A stretch of DNA of 45,786 bases from a virus. A model generated the notes under the pieces. The model made no database searches, was not told the DNA's origin, and was given only the letters and a program-made list of their open reading frames with translations. This document shows, one piece after another, positions 21,601-28,239 of this stretch. A program made the translations under genes and the position numbers. Where the stretch lies: the IMG/VR virus record IMGVR_UViG_3300004279_000001, positions 1-45,786 of that record. One strand, 5' to 3'. Within the stretch, counting starts at the first letter, position 1; every line of letters begins with the position of its first letter.

Positions 21601-24600
21601 AAGAAATTGCGTTAATGATCGAAGATCCTGCAGGACAAGGATATCGCTTTGTAGCATTATTAGACAATGACGAATTTGCAATGTTTAATCTTAAAGGACT
21701 AATTAGTGGTAAAACTACAGCACTTAATTTTAGTTACTATGTAAAAGACAATATTAATACAAATATTCATACACAGTATAAAATATTTACAGACGGGCTT
21801 GCAACAAGTGTGCCATCAAACGACTTACAAGAAAAATGGTTTGATAGTTTAATTGGGTATGACAAGTTTTTTAGAGATGTGCCTAACAAAGATCTATCAG
21901 AAAAGCAAAAATACGGAACATTAAACACACCTCGACAGTCGATGTTTAAGAATAAATTTGAAGCTCGTAAACAATTTTTTGAAAGAGTAAATTATGAATT
22001 AAACAAACGGATAATATTAGATGATTACGATTTATCTAATTTACTGTTAAGCGATATCGAGCCTGACTTTAAAGAAAATAAGTATGATGTAGCTATTGAT
22101 AATAATTTGCAATTAGAAACTATTAGTTTAGATAATAAAACTACAGCTGAGATATCAATAGAATTAGTTGATGGTAAAATTAATAAAGTAAAAATTACAA
22201 ATCCTGGTATTGGGTATGTAACAGCACCAAGTGTAACTATCGGAGGTGACGGACAACAGGCTGTTTTAGAAACTGAAATTACAGATGGTAAAGTAACTAA
22301 TGTTATAATCAAAAACAAAGGCAAAAACTATAATACTATTAGTGCAGTAGTTAGACCGTATACAGTTTTAATTCGAGCAGATAATACAGTAGAAAACAAA
22401 TGGTCGTTGTATAGTTATGATTATGTTGAATTTACGTGGAAAAGAATAACAGGACAGCAATATGATAATACATTATACTGGTCTTATAAAGATTGGTATG
22501 CAGCAACCGTAAGTGAATTAACATCTATTGATTACGTTGTAGAAAATAATTATGAATTAGAATTACTAAGTGATAAAATTGGTGATATTATCAAGATTCA
22601 AACTATCGGAACTGGCGGCTGGCTGTTATTAAGAAAGGTTGATAATACTAATACTGACACAAGTATTGATTATGAAACTATAGGTAGACAAAACGGCACA
22701 ATAGAATTTAATAAAAGTTTATGGGACTATAATCAGCAACAAATTGGTTTTGACTTAGAAAGTTTTGACACTCAGTTATATGATAACGAACCTGTTAGAG
22801 AATTAAGAAATATTTTAAATGCTTTGGCAAATAATATATTTGTAGATGATTTACGTCTTGAATGGAATCAATTATTCTTAGCAGGTATTCGTTATGTATT
22901 TACAGAACAGCGATATGTAGACTGGGCGTTTAAAACAAGTTTTGTAAAAGCAGAACATAGACTTGGAGAATTTGAGCAAAAAATTACATTCCAAAATGAT
23001 AATTTATCCAGCTACGAAGATTATGTACGTGAAGTAAAACCTTATAAAACTAAAATTAGAGAATATTTAAGTACATATGAAAAGGTAACTAATACAAATA
23101 CATTAGTAACAGACTTTGATCTTATGCCGTTGTTTAATCCTATTAGTGGTAAAATTGAACCTTTAAATATTAAATTACAACAAGGACAGATATTTGTACA
23201 AGAAGGAAAAGCCGACAGCGTTAATAGGAACTGGGCAAATAATGTAGGGTTTCAAGTTGAAGAAATCAACGTTTATGATGGCGGAAGAGGATATACTTAC
23301 ACACCTAAAGTTACAATAGAAAGCGTTTCGGGTACAGGCGCCGAGGCAAGAGCAATAATGCGTAACGGCGAAATTCTTAAAATTGAAGTACTAAAATCTG
23401 GCACAGGATATTTGACACAGCCACAAGTAGTTATTGAACAACCGACTGGTGAAGATGCAATTAATCCTGTAATTGTTGCACGTATTGGAACAGGACTTCC
23501 TCGAGCATTTACAAATAAAATTAAATTTGATAGAATATCAGCATTGTCAGATTACGATAGTATATCTGTTGTTGATGAAACATTTACAGGAGTTTCAAAT
23601 TCACAAATTTATAATCTTGAAAATTCTATGGATTTAAATAAAGCAAATGTTTTAGTAAAAATTGACGGTATTGAATTGTTATCAAGTGAATATACTTTTG
23701 GCAATACTACAGAAGTTGGTACTACAACATTAAGAGATACTTATGATCTTACAACTGGCAACAATTATTATAATAACTTTAATAGCTTAATAACAAGCGG
23801 TACAGATGTTGAACATGGATTTATTAACTTAACAAATACTCCTGCACAAGATAGTGTAATAACAGTTTCATATAAGAGATCAGTTGATTCGTTAAATGTA
23901 GCAGATAGAATTAGTAATTACTATAAGCCGGCTGTTGGAATGTATGGCAATGAGTTAACTCAATTAATGGAAGGTGTTGACTACGGAGGCGTAGAAGTTA
24001 CGTCATTTAACTTTGAAACAGAAAATATTGTAGGATGGGACCAAGGTGCATGGGATACAGTTGCATGGTCAACTTATACTGAAACTGGCGATGAATTTAC
24101 ATTTTTAAGTGACGGTATTACAACATCGTTTACACTACCGGAAGGATCAACACTTGAACAGGATGTAGAATATAATGTTTATATTAATAGTGTGAGAATT
24201 GACGCACCTGATTTTGTAGCAGGCACAGATGAAATTCCTGGCACAGATGAAATTCCTGGTAGTCCGGCAGATGCAGAATACAACAACGGAGCAATTAGTA
24301 ATGTTACTGGTGCCGGTAGTGATTTCTTCAAACGTGAAGTTACAACCAACGGCGTAAGAATTATGGGTGCTGGCACAGTAGGTGGGCAAACAGCAGTTCC
24401 AGATGCGTGGTTAGAAAAGGTAGCACGTATGTTTGAATTGTTTTTAGATCCAACCGGCGCAGGTATTAACGAAGCATTCCAAAGAAACTTAATTAAAACA
24501 TTAAGTGGTGATGCAGGAACTTGGCACGAAGGATTACCGACACTACAACGAGTGGCAAGAGGCGCAGGAGCAGATTATACTCCAAACTTCCTAACTGACG

Positions 24601-27600
24601 CAGGTGTTATTAGTTGGAACTTAACTCCATTGTTTGATACTCACGTTGCTAACGATATGGTTTGGTACCTGAACTCAACCGGTGACGGATACGGCGTTGG
24701 TGAGATCGACGCACAAGAAGTTATTGAACACGTATTCCACACACTACATATGCACGGTCTAACAGACGATATAAAACTGTATTCATACATTAGTGCAGAT
24801 TGGGCAACTGGTCCATTATATGCAGCAATGGAAGAAGCATTTGACGCAGGCAAGTGGGATCCATCAGGTTACCAAGCAAATCCAGATGATTGGAAAACAG
24901 ATGCAGATGCATTTGAAGTGGCAGCAAAAGAATATATGTTCTTGTTAAACTTTGCTATGTTTGATTATACTGGGCTATGGGACGGTGACAGTCTTGCTCC
25001 TGAGTGGGCAGATGATGTACGTACCCCTGCACAAATCCAAACAACACTTCCAGTAAGTTATGCGTTCTTTAATACATACATTGCTCCGGTTATTAGTAAG
25101 CCTTCATTAGCAACTATTAATAGCATATTTGGAGACGGCAATACACCAGCACAAGACGATCCAAGTTTATCAGGAGCATCAGGTTATGTTGTTGATGCGC
25201 TTGTAGGAGGAACTGACGCAGTTGCAGCTATTCCTGGTGTACCCGGAACATCGGCTACTAATGAAGATGCATTTATGCTTACGATTACAGGTAACGGTAC
25301 TAATGTATTTGAATTCCCAGATGCAGCAGAATTCCAAGCATATGTGAGTGATAAGCCTGATGCAGAAATTACTTTACGAAAAGAAACATTTGACGGAGGA
25401 ACACTACCGGATGAAACATCGTATGACACTTTATTAACGGGTGGCGATTTAGCATATGCTTCAGCAACTGGTGTTGCATCAGAAGATATTGTAATTGACG
25501 GTGACGGATTTGTTACAATAGCTACAAGTGCAGGACCTGAAGAAGTTGTTCCTGGACATGTTGCAGATACTCTTGATATAAGAGTTTACAATAGGCCTGA
25601 TGATGGCGGCAATGTAATTACTACAAGGACATATACATATACTGATACTTCTACTTTTGATATTGGGTTAAATCCGTCATCAACTGAAGGATTCATTGTA
25701 AAAATTAATAAAATTATTGTTGATAGTACAAATTATACTCTTGACTTTGCACAACGTCAAGTTACTATTACAATGCCACTTTCGGCTAACGACGAAGTAA
25801 CAATATATTCAATAAGCGGCGGCGCAAGTAATATATTAGATGTTGATAATTTTATTGCAGATGGTAGTACAAGTGAATATATTACAAATGTATTATATAG
25901 AGAAGATGCAAATGCATTAGTAACAGTAAATGGTACTGAAGTTATATTTGAAATATTTAAAACTGACAGCAGTTATGGCAGTGAAGCTAATTTAATTGGT
26001 ATTAGATTTGGTGAAGCACCAGTTGCAAATGATTATATTTATTTTGCAATAGTAGCAGGAACAACTATTCCACACTCACAAGTTAAGATACAAAACTTTA
26101 CTGGCGACGGATCATCTACACAATTTTTGTTAGAACAATTACCGTATACACTAACTACACCAGTTTACACAAATACTATTATTAATGTAGGCGATGTATT
26201 CTTAAATCAAGGATATAATAAAAAGTTTACAGTCAACAATGCATTAAACCAATATCAACTTGATGTATGGCAAATACCTACAGGAAGTTTTGATATACAA
26301 TCTGCAAAAGTGTTTGTAAATAATACATTGTTAGCTTATGAAACTGAGTTTTTATGGGACGAGACGACTAATATATTCTCACTTGTGGCAGGTACTGCCC
26401 AAGATGGCGATGATTTAAAAATCTTTATTTTAGGTGAAGAAGAATTTAGTATAGACACTACAAATAATCTAACAACATTAGTATTAGGAAGTGCAGCAGC
26501 ACTTGATACAAATATTGTAGTGTATTCATTAGGCGACGATAGAACTCAATTATTTGAAAGATTCCATTACGATATTGCAATTGATCAAAGTGTATCAACT
26601 GAATCGGCTCAATTTAAATTATATCAAAGACTAAAGTCAGGAAAGATCAAATTAAGAAATAAAGCAGCAAGTCCTGATTTTGTTTGGGTATTTGTTAATG
26701 GCATATTACAAACACCAAATCTTGATTATGTATTATCTGAAGAAATGAACGAAGTAATATATAAAGAATCATTACAATTAAATGACAAAATAGAAGTATT
26801 AGAATTTACTACTGGAGGAATTGGCCGTAGATTTGGTTATAGAGTATTCAAAGATGTCACAAATAAAACTATTTACAAACGTCTTACAGATGACAGAATA
26901 TATAAAGTAGCAAAAGATTTTAATTTTTATGATAAAACACTTGAGCTTAATACAACTGCTGGTTTACCTACACCGAGTAAAGATGAGAACATTCCTGGAG
27001 TTGTGTTTATTGAAGGCGAAAGAATAGAATACTTTATTAAGTTAGGCAACACTTTACGTCAATTACGTAGAGGAACACGAGGTACTGGTGTAGGAGAATT
27101 ATACACAGCTGATACACCAGTTACGGACCAGAGTTTCATCCATACTATTCCATATAATGATAATATAGAAGTAGTGAATGAAACAGGAGATGCTACATCG
27201 TATGAATATAACTTGCCATATGTACCTAATGTAGTATCTAATACATTGAACACATCAGCGTGGAATAGAAGTACTATACCATTAACATTTGGACAGTGTA
27301 ACGAAATAGAAGTATTTGTAGGAGGCAAAAGGTTGCATAAAGAGCCATATACAGTTTATGATGTAGTTACAAATACAAATATTACTTATGAAGCAGAATT
27401 TTCTGTTAATGGGTATAACTATGGAACACAAGGTAACCCAATGGGAAGAGTTAGATTAACTAACCCTGCAGGCGACAATACAAATGTAAAAATAGTTAGA
27501 AAAATAGGCAAAACTTGGATCAAAGATGGCGAAAAACTTTCAGATGCAAATAATTTAATAGCAAGATTTATAAGATCTACAACACAGGGACTACCCGAAT

Positions 27601-27602
27601 AA
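12606..27602 (+). CDS. Giant baseplate/virion protein (gp7-region, 4,998 aa)
   Basis: A single uninterrupted 15-kb ORF, about a third of the window, placed where T4 has gp7 and gp8 (T4 gp7 is 1,032 aa). The N-terminus (FLPRYFRSDFNKKFLQSTVDQ, then EFYSWDPKIDFDKFTNFREYYWLP) is of the kind found in giant structural proteins of marine T4-like phages. About residues 1420-2510 hold at least six W..Y..GDIV..nG..Y.A segments like chitin-binding CBM5/12 modules. About 2130-2720 hold FG-GAP-like propeller blades (GFGSKIEISDDGNTLLIGAP). About 3185-3620 hold paired G-I/V-x-N-x-G-x-GY...P repeats. Near 3886-4318 lies a more G+C-rich, His-containing domain. The C-terminus has GVVFIEGERIEYF and LRRGTRGTG. 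It probably builds the outer wedge and surface-binding decoration. Coupled to gp6 by TAATG. Confidence 0.75.
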   Translation: MAYNDNQNENELPTGNVKKTSSQFLPRYFRSDFNKKFLQSTVDQFISNGNIEKINDYVGKRSARSVIEQDTFLPDVSKEREDYQLEPALVNFDEVNNVTFFKDYNDFLNQLKIFGADTTNHNRLNQQEFYSWDPKIDFDKFTNFREYYWLPNGPSAITVVGQEEIIESTYTVKLGDDLDNTPYIFDPNGLTRNPTLTLYKGRTYRFEVDCKDAPLFFRTSNINDDDYNFGMAVNNGAEEGIIEINLLDTAPDTLYYINGNDQNQSGIINVLKAEDASSLDVELEILGKKNFKLSNNVEISNGMKLNFAGKTNPSKYEEGNWYVEGVGNSIVLVSDKDLEIPAKYSDATQVEFDNVPFDSIPFSDQATFAGTKDYIVINRSSPEKSQWSRYNRWYHKDIIETSAKVTNTTAELNQDNRAFKPIIEFNSGLKLYNYGTRNITNVDLIDTFTNDVFSIIEGQQGYNIDGVNLVDGMKIIFNADTDTRVLGKIYQVKFIKFKNNNQLTLVELESPQPVLNDTVLVQQGTNNSGTVYWFNGSKWIKAQEKTAVNQCPLFDLFDEDGNSFADETVYNATSFKGNKIFSYSEGTGTNDDDLGFPLSYRTIENTGDLLFNFNFIKETYNYTTSNLLLTEKISSNSYVRVYDRIGNYTTENAWKKSKVTNTQRIVLQYFANIDNQNNFEINCFDTIPLDVTAQVYVNNDLKFENTDYNLVNENNKLYVRFLQNQLDKSITIKVSSKQDKNSNGTYEIPINLERNPKNEELPEFTFGEVADHVLSIVEEHPKFSGIFPGTGNLRDLPDNCLYGKKVVRHSSPFMLSGYHILNKDANIIKSLRYAKREYSKFKRLLLQTAMTLGYEGSAGNHLNIILGEITKNKTNTMPFYFSDMIAYKGFVTVEHLVKDSRILNYPMNQQFSLTNLTDKSVLVYKNNILLTYGKDYTFNQDFVKLTEVSRNDTIKIQEYETTNGSFVPPTPTKLGLYPATEPLIFVDNTYQTPTKMIQGHDGSLIRAYDDFRDDIILEFETRIYNNLKVSYNTRFFDYDKLYVSAERKDGLSLESLNTSLSIDFGQWLTFTGGVDYQKNSYLNLDNAFTYNYNNFALFNNDPAPGFWRGVFNYVYDTDRPHTHPWEMLGFSVKPNWWEEQYGPAPYTDGNMVLWSDIAQGKIKKPGVPVTTIKTKIRPWLLTHIPVTEFGTLKTPLEAGLIKQYSNALATGDFRFGDMSPVENAWRKSSEYPFALLAATIVNYPHLVFATGFDKSRQVVSSQDQIVYNPTNNQITMQDIVFPNIATDTSKSNTIGLINYIQNYLTSKSQIPISVYQNELTNIDIRICSKLGGFTNKDNFKLILDSRTPLNEGNVFVPSENYDIFLNTSSPIDQVIYSGVIIEKLENGYSVKGYDKEKSLFYINEHLESANDSTFVTGGVSDTYSDWRATTWGKGQIVLYNGNYYRALDNIELGEFNPDEWQKLLSLPVVGGVRATVRKRFTNNVVTVPYGTVYETVQDVVDFLLSYEKYLQTSGFEFNTFNKELELVANWLTSAKEFMFWTTQNWELGSVITLSPSADRLVYNNKNAVIDNIFDPFYGNEIFKADGTKLDRSTLSTYRQNSEFVIETKTNDGLYFCKLYPIQKEHVLVLDNRTKFKDYIYDPAMGYRQDRVKILGYRTSDWNGGFDIPGFVYDNIKVTSWESYKDYKIGDTIKFKEYYYVADKNITGTETFDASVWVQLSEAPTPKLKPNWDYRSAQFADFYDLDTDNFDTEQQKLAQHLIGYQPRKYLENIINDEVSQYKFYQGMIREKGTKNSLTKLFDSLGKSDKDSLKFYEEWAVRTGQYGAVDNFREVEYLIDEQKYILQPQPVKLTNLISASDTSLVYKIPEADVYTKPLDYNHSNSFVSKTDYSQFLKDAGYVAEEDVAFVIKEIDEILNLDFSQVTRSSYIWVSNNNGDWDILKPTKTELVIESITSEAREITFDTNIQVTDIKVNDYIGVYGIVEDAGLINDDKIGRCFKVKKIQGSAITVDSIAQAPESITTGSAFIYKFVSYRTKDIETFNNNLNSNYLTTNDKVWIDSVDNSKWNVVSNTNPYYQHQEITTELTFKDAWVADTRYKRNDIVLFSGDRYVAINEVTSAVDPSADTTNWQLTEFVADGFGSKVVSGKKNQNVFVLAQDSYNGLGTIFYYQRNSETLNLAYMNKFESLEEYATNFKYDNIAVSDDEEIVVVSSSQASNVKTNYKGLFNDAAPGGTYVEGDIVEYQDTLWKFNADYIDDASTLFTEVQDVVPVNNIPVESLGSTSYGTYNEQGVIFVYKKSGPRSYALVNSTISRRPQLSEFFGKEVVITQKDGTYELFVSAPGTNTNRIYFLKYDGENNILSYNEDRRYKGQFDENKSYRKGDIVQLLVEGQSAQQGQQLFVANNTLPAQTFSSDNWKLQDPDINYLEYVPNTLFPVLNDDSTVLSDEEKENFGDSFAVSSNGEVLAVGISNYAKYDNEATYLTGDIVSNNGKTYEAVSSVPPVVERIIYLDSDGISTKVDIAPGSILTQANTNATGVVKNLVVDSNRILLTEVSGVFDTQSGNEVTVTTTDSSQLEDTPSGRFIGEVVNVPNADTTNTSAWREIAAEKVAIYRKNNTRFALAQVINGTVENQGFGSKIEISDDGNTLLIGAPLADVNNYDDSGKIYVYKWQLQNWTLTQTIEAPQDLRNQKFGDKFSFNEDTLFVITEGTYKFDNEVTDITLDGNFTRFGEKSNNSTNLHVYDNLQGGLLYAGKIILDKVTNFVDYSVYAKNNHVYIGLPYAGPVNDYGKVFDIRRQVNTTSWKVDKQQTDIIDTTKLKTVFAYNKDTKKLISDIDYIDVLQGKIAAPLEQEINFKTHYDPAIYDIGNDSVVVDSNQSWAERYIGTVWWNLSTSKFYNPYQGDVLYKTNYWNKIFPGYNVEVCEWVESNYIPSQWDSLSGTSEGFAQGITGDTKYGDDVYATGRKYDPEAQSFTTKYYYWVAQKKTLPNNNSYRKLTAQEIALMIEDPAGQGYRFVALLDNDEFAMFNLKGLISGKTTALNFSYYVKDNINTNIHTQYKIFTDGLATSVPSNDLQEKWFDSLIGYDKFFRDVPNKDLSEKQKYGTLNTPRQSMFKNKFEARKQFFERVNYELNKRIILDDYDLSNLLLSDIEPDFKENKYDVAIDNNLQLETISLDNKTTAEISIELVDGKINKVKITNPGIGYVTAPSVTIGGDGQQAVLETEITDGKVTNVIIKNKGKNYNTISAVVRPYTVLIRADNTVENKWSLYSYDYVEFTWKRITGQQYDNTLYWSYKDWYAATVSELTSIDYVVENNYELELLSDKIGDIIKIQTIGTGGWLLLRKVDNTNTDTSIDYETIGRQNGTIEFNKSLWDYNQQQIGFDLESFDTQLYDNEPVRELRNILNALANNIFVDDLRLEWNQLFLAGIRYVFTEQRYVDWAFKTSFVKAEHRLGEFEQKITFQNDNLSSYEDYVREVKPYKTKIREYLSTYEKVTNTNTLVTDFDLMPLFNPISGKIEPLNIKLQQGQIFVQEGKADSVNRNWANNVGFQVEEINVYDGGRGYTYTPKVTIESVSGTGAEARAIMRNGEILKIEVLKSGTGYLTQPQVVIEQPTGEDAINPVIVARIGTGLPRAFTNKIKFDRISALSDYDSISVVDETFTGVSNSQIYNLENSMDLNKANVLVKIDGIELLSSEYTFGNTTEVGTTTLRDTYDLTTGNNYYNNFNSLITSGTDVEHGFINLTNTPAQDSVITVSYKRSVDSLNVADRISNYYKPAVGMYGNELTQLMEGVDYGGVEVTSFNFETENIVGWDQGAWDTVAWSTYTETGDEFTFLSDGITTSFTLPEGSTLEQDVEYNVYINSVRIDAPDFVAGTDEIPGTDEIPGSPADAEYNNGAISNVTGAGSDFFKREVTTNGVRIMGAGTVGGQTAVPDAWLEKVARMFELFLDPTGAGINEAFQRNLIKTLSGDAGTWHEGLPTLQRVARGAGADYTPNFLTDAGVISWNLTPLFDTHVANDMVWYLNSTGDGYGVGEIDAQEVIEHVFHTLHMHGLTDDIKLYSYISADWATGPLYAAMEEAFDAGKWDPSGYQANPDDWKTDADAFEVAAKEYMFLLNFAMFDYTGLWDGDSLAPEWADDVRTPAQIQTTLPVSYAFFNTYIAPVISKPSLATINSIFGDGNTPAQDDPSLSGASGYVVDALVGGTDAVAAIPGVPGTSATNEDAFMLTITGNGTNVFEFPDAAEFQAYVSDKPDAEITLRKETFDGGTLPDETSYDTLLTGGDLAYASATGVASEDIVIDGDGFVTIATSAGPEEVVPGHVADTLDIRVYNRPDDGGNVITTRTYTYTDTSTFDIGLNPSSTEGFIVKINKIIVDSTNYTLDFAQRQVTITMPLSANDEVTIYSISGGASNILDVDNFIADGSTSEYITNVLYREDANALVTVNGTEVIFEIFKTDSSYGSEANLIGIRFGEAPVANDYIYFAIVAGTTIPHSQVKIQNFTGDGSSTQFLLEQLPYTLTTPVYTNTIINVGDVFLNQGYNKKFTVNNALNQYQLDVWQIPTGSFDIQSAKVFVNNTLLAYETEFLWDETTNIFSLVAGTAQDGDDLKIFILGEEEFSIDTTNNLTTLVLGSAAALDTNIVVYSLGDDRTQLFERFHYDIAIDQSVSTESAQFKLYQRLKSGKIKLRNKAASPDFVWVFVNGILQTPNLDYVLSEEMNEVIYKESLQLNDKIEVLEFTTGGIGRRFGYRVFKDVTNKTIYKRLTDDRIYKVAKDFNFYDKTLELNTTAGLPTPSKDENIPGVVFIEGERIEYFIKLGNTLRQLRRGTRGTGVGELYTADTPVTDQSFIHTIPYNDNIEVVNETGDATSYEYNLPYVPNVVSNTLNTSAWNRSTIPLTFGQCNEIEVFVGGKRLHKEPYTVYDVVTNTNITYEAEFSVNGYNYGTQGNPMGRVRLTNPAGDNTNVKIVRKIGKTWIKDGEKLSDANNLIARFIRSTTQGLPE
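16866..17010 (+). other. CBM5/12-like module 1 in the giant protein
   Basis: Residues about 1421-1469 contain DWRATTWGKGQIVLYNGNYY followed by an ending in DEWQKL. The spacing of Trp, Gly, Val, Tyr and the closing Trp is that of small chitin/carbohydrate-binding CBM5/12 domains. Further copies lie near 17632-17775, 18855-19010, 19260-19400, 19703-19870 and 20011-20410. Sugar specificity cannot be told from sequence. Confidence 0.5.
18855..20740 (+). other. Mixed CBM-like and FG-GAP propeller-like region in the giant protein
   Basis: CBM-like segments alternate here with blades of the form FG..(v/i)s.dG..l.iG, for example near 19018, 19950, 20495 and 20670. FG-GAP blades build beta-propellers used for adhesion. 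Two fold types interleaved in one polypeptide suggest a propeller with sugar-binding insertions between blades; this is inference. Confidence 0.45.
24222..24257 (+). repeat. 18-bp tandem duplication inside the giant gene
   Basis: The 18-mer GGCACAGATGAAATTCCT occurs twice head to tail, encoding GTDEIP twice at about residues 3873-3884. It lies exactly at the upstream edge of the foreign-looking domain, and IPG/VPG motifs recur at the far side (near 25236 and 25550), so it may mark an insertion or slippage point. Confidence 0.8.
24258..25560 (+). other. Compositionally distinct His-rich domain in the giant protein
   Basis: Residues about 3886-4318. The stretch reads as a compact helical globular domain (LEKVARMFELFLD, NDMVWYLNSTGDG, AAKEYMFLLNFAMFDYTG), unlike the beta-repeats around it. 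It has a His cluster EHVFHTLHMHG (E4041, H4042, H4045, H4048, H4050) that could bind metal. Local G+C is markedly higher: 32 of 60 bases at 24661-24720 against 12 of 60 at 22081-22140. It is flanked by IPG-type loops. No family is recognised; an adhesin or enzymatic insertion acquired from a bacterium is the working idea. Confidence 0.5.
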
Positions 27603-27605
27603 ATA
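27598..27605 (+). promoter_or_regulatory. Late promoter box (AATAAATA) at the end of the giant gene
   Basis: AATAAATA overlaps the TAA stop of the giant gene and sits about 18 nt before the next ATG, followed by AGGTGAAGGA. It has the same box and spacing as at 1572 and 9111, so it probably starts a transcript for the fibre genes. Confidence 0.55.
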
Positions 27606-27622
27606 CATATAGGTGAAGGACT

Positions 27623-28237
27623 ATGATGAAACAAACAGATGAACACAGCGGCATTTACGTAAAAGGACACATCAAAATTAGTGATCCAGATTCGGGTGAA
27701 GTTTATATTGATAAACCAAATGCTATACACTATGAGAACATGAGTATTGCACTTGCTGAAAGTATCGGCAATGCAGGTCAAGGATTTATATTTGAAATGG
27801 CATTCGGCAACGGTGGCACAAATGTAGATCCAACAGGTATTATTACATACCTTACTCCAAACAGTACAGGAACAAATGCAAGTTTATATAAACAAACATT
27901 TTCGAAAGTTGTAGACGATAGGAGTGTTAATAATACAGATCCTATAAGAAATAAGATCGAAACAAGACACCTTAGCGGAACTAATTACACCGATATTGTA
28001 ATAAGTTGTTTATTAGATTACGGCGAGCCAGATGGTCAAGATGCATTTGACACAGCAACTAATACAGAAAGTTTATATGTATTTGATGAATTAGGACTTA
28101 AAAGTTATTCACCTACTGGCGAAGGAAGATTACTTACACATGTTATTTTCCATCCTGTACAAAAGTCACTTAACAGACTTATACAAATTGACTATACTGT
28201 AAGAGTACAAAGTTTAACAGGGTTTAACGAGGAGTAA
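27623..28237 (+). CDS. Conserved virion structural protein, 204 aa, function unknown
   Basis: Not recognised beyond being a likely tail or baseplate protein by position between the giant wedge protein and the fibres. The N-terminus has HSGIYVKGHIKISDPDSGEV and NAIHYENMSIALAESIGN; the middle has FEMAFGNGGTNVDPTG; the C-terminus has HVIFHPVQKSLNRLIQIDYTVRV. The pattern is beta-rich and soluble, without membrane segments. It could be a fibre-attachment or gp9/gp10-like connector, but that is only positional inference. Two adjacent ATGs (27623 and 27626) are possible starts; the second is better spaced from AAGGA. Its end GAGGAG serves as the ribosome binding site of the next gene. Confidence 0.6.
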   Translation: MMKQTDEHSGIYVKGHIKISDPDSGEVYIDKPNAIHYENMSIALAESIGNAGQGFIFEMAFGNGGTNVDPTGIITYLTPNSTGTNASLYKQTFSKVVDDRSVNNTDPIRNKIETRHLSGTNYTDIVISCLLDYGEPDGQDAFDTATNTESLYVFDELGLKSYSPTGEGRLLTHVIFHPVQKSLNRLIQIDYTVRVQSLTGFNEE

Positions 28238-28239
28238 TA

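Noticed and set aside
24717-24758. Zinc protease signature in the giant protein
   Set aside because: The cluster EHVFHTLHMHG is not HExxH nor the inverted HxxEH, so a protease call is not supported; kept only as a possible metal site.
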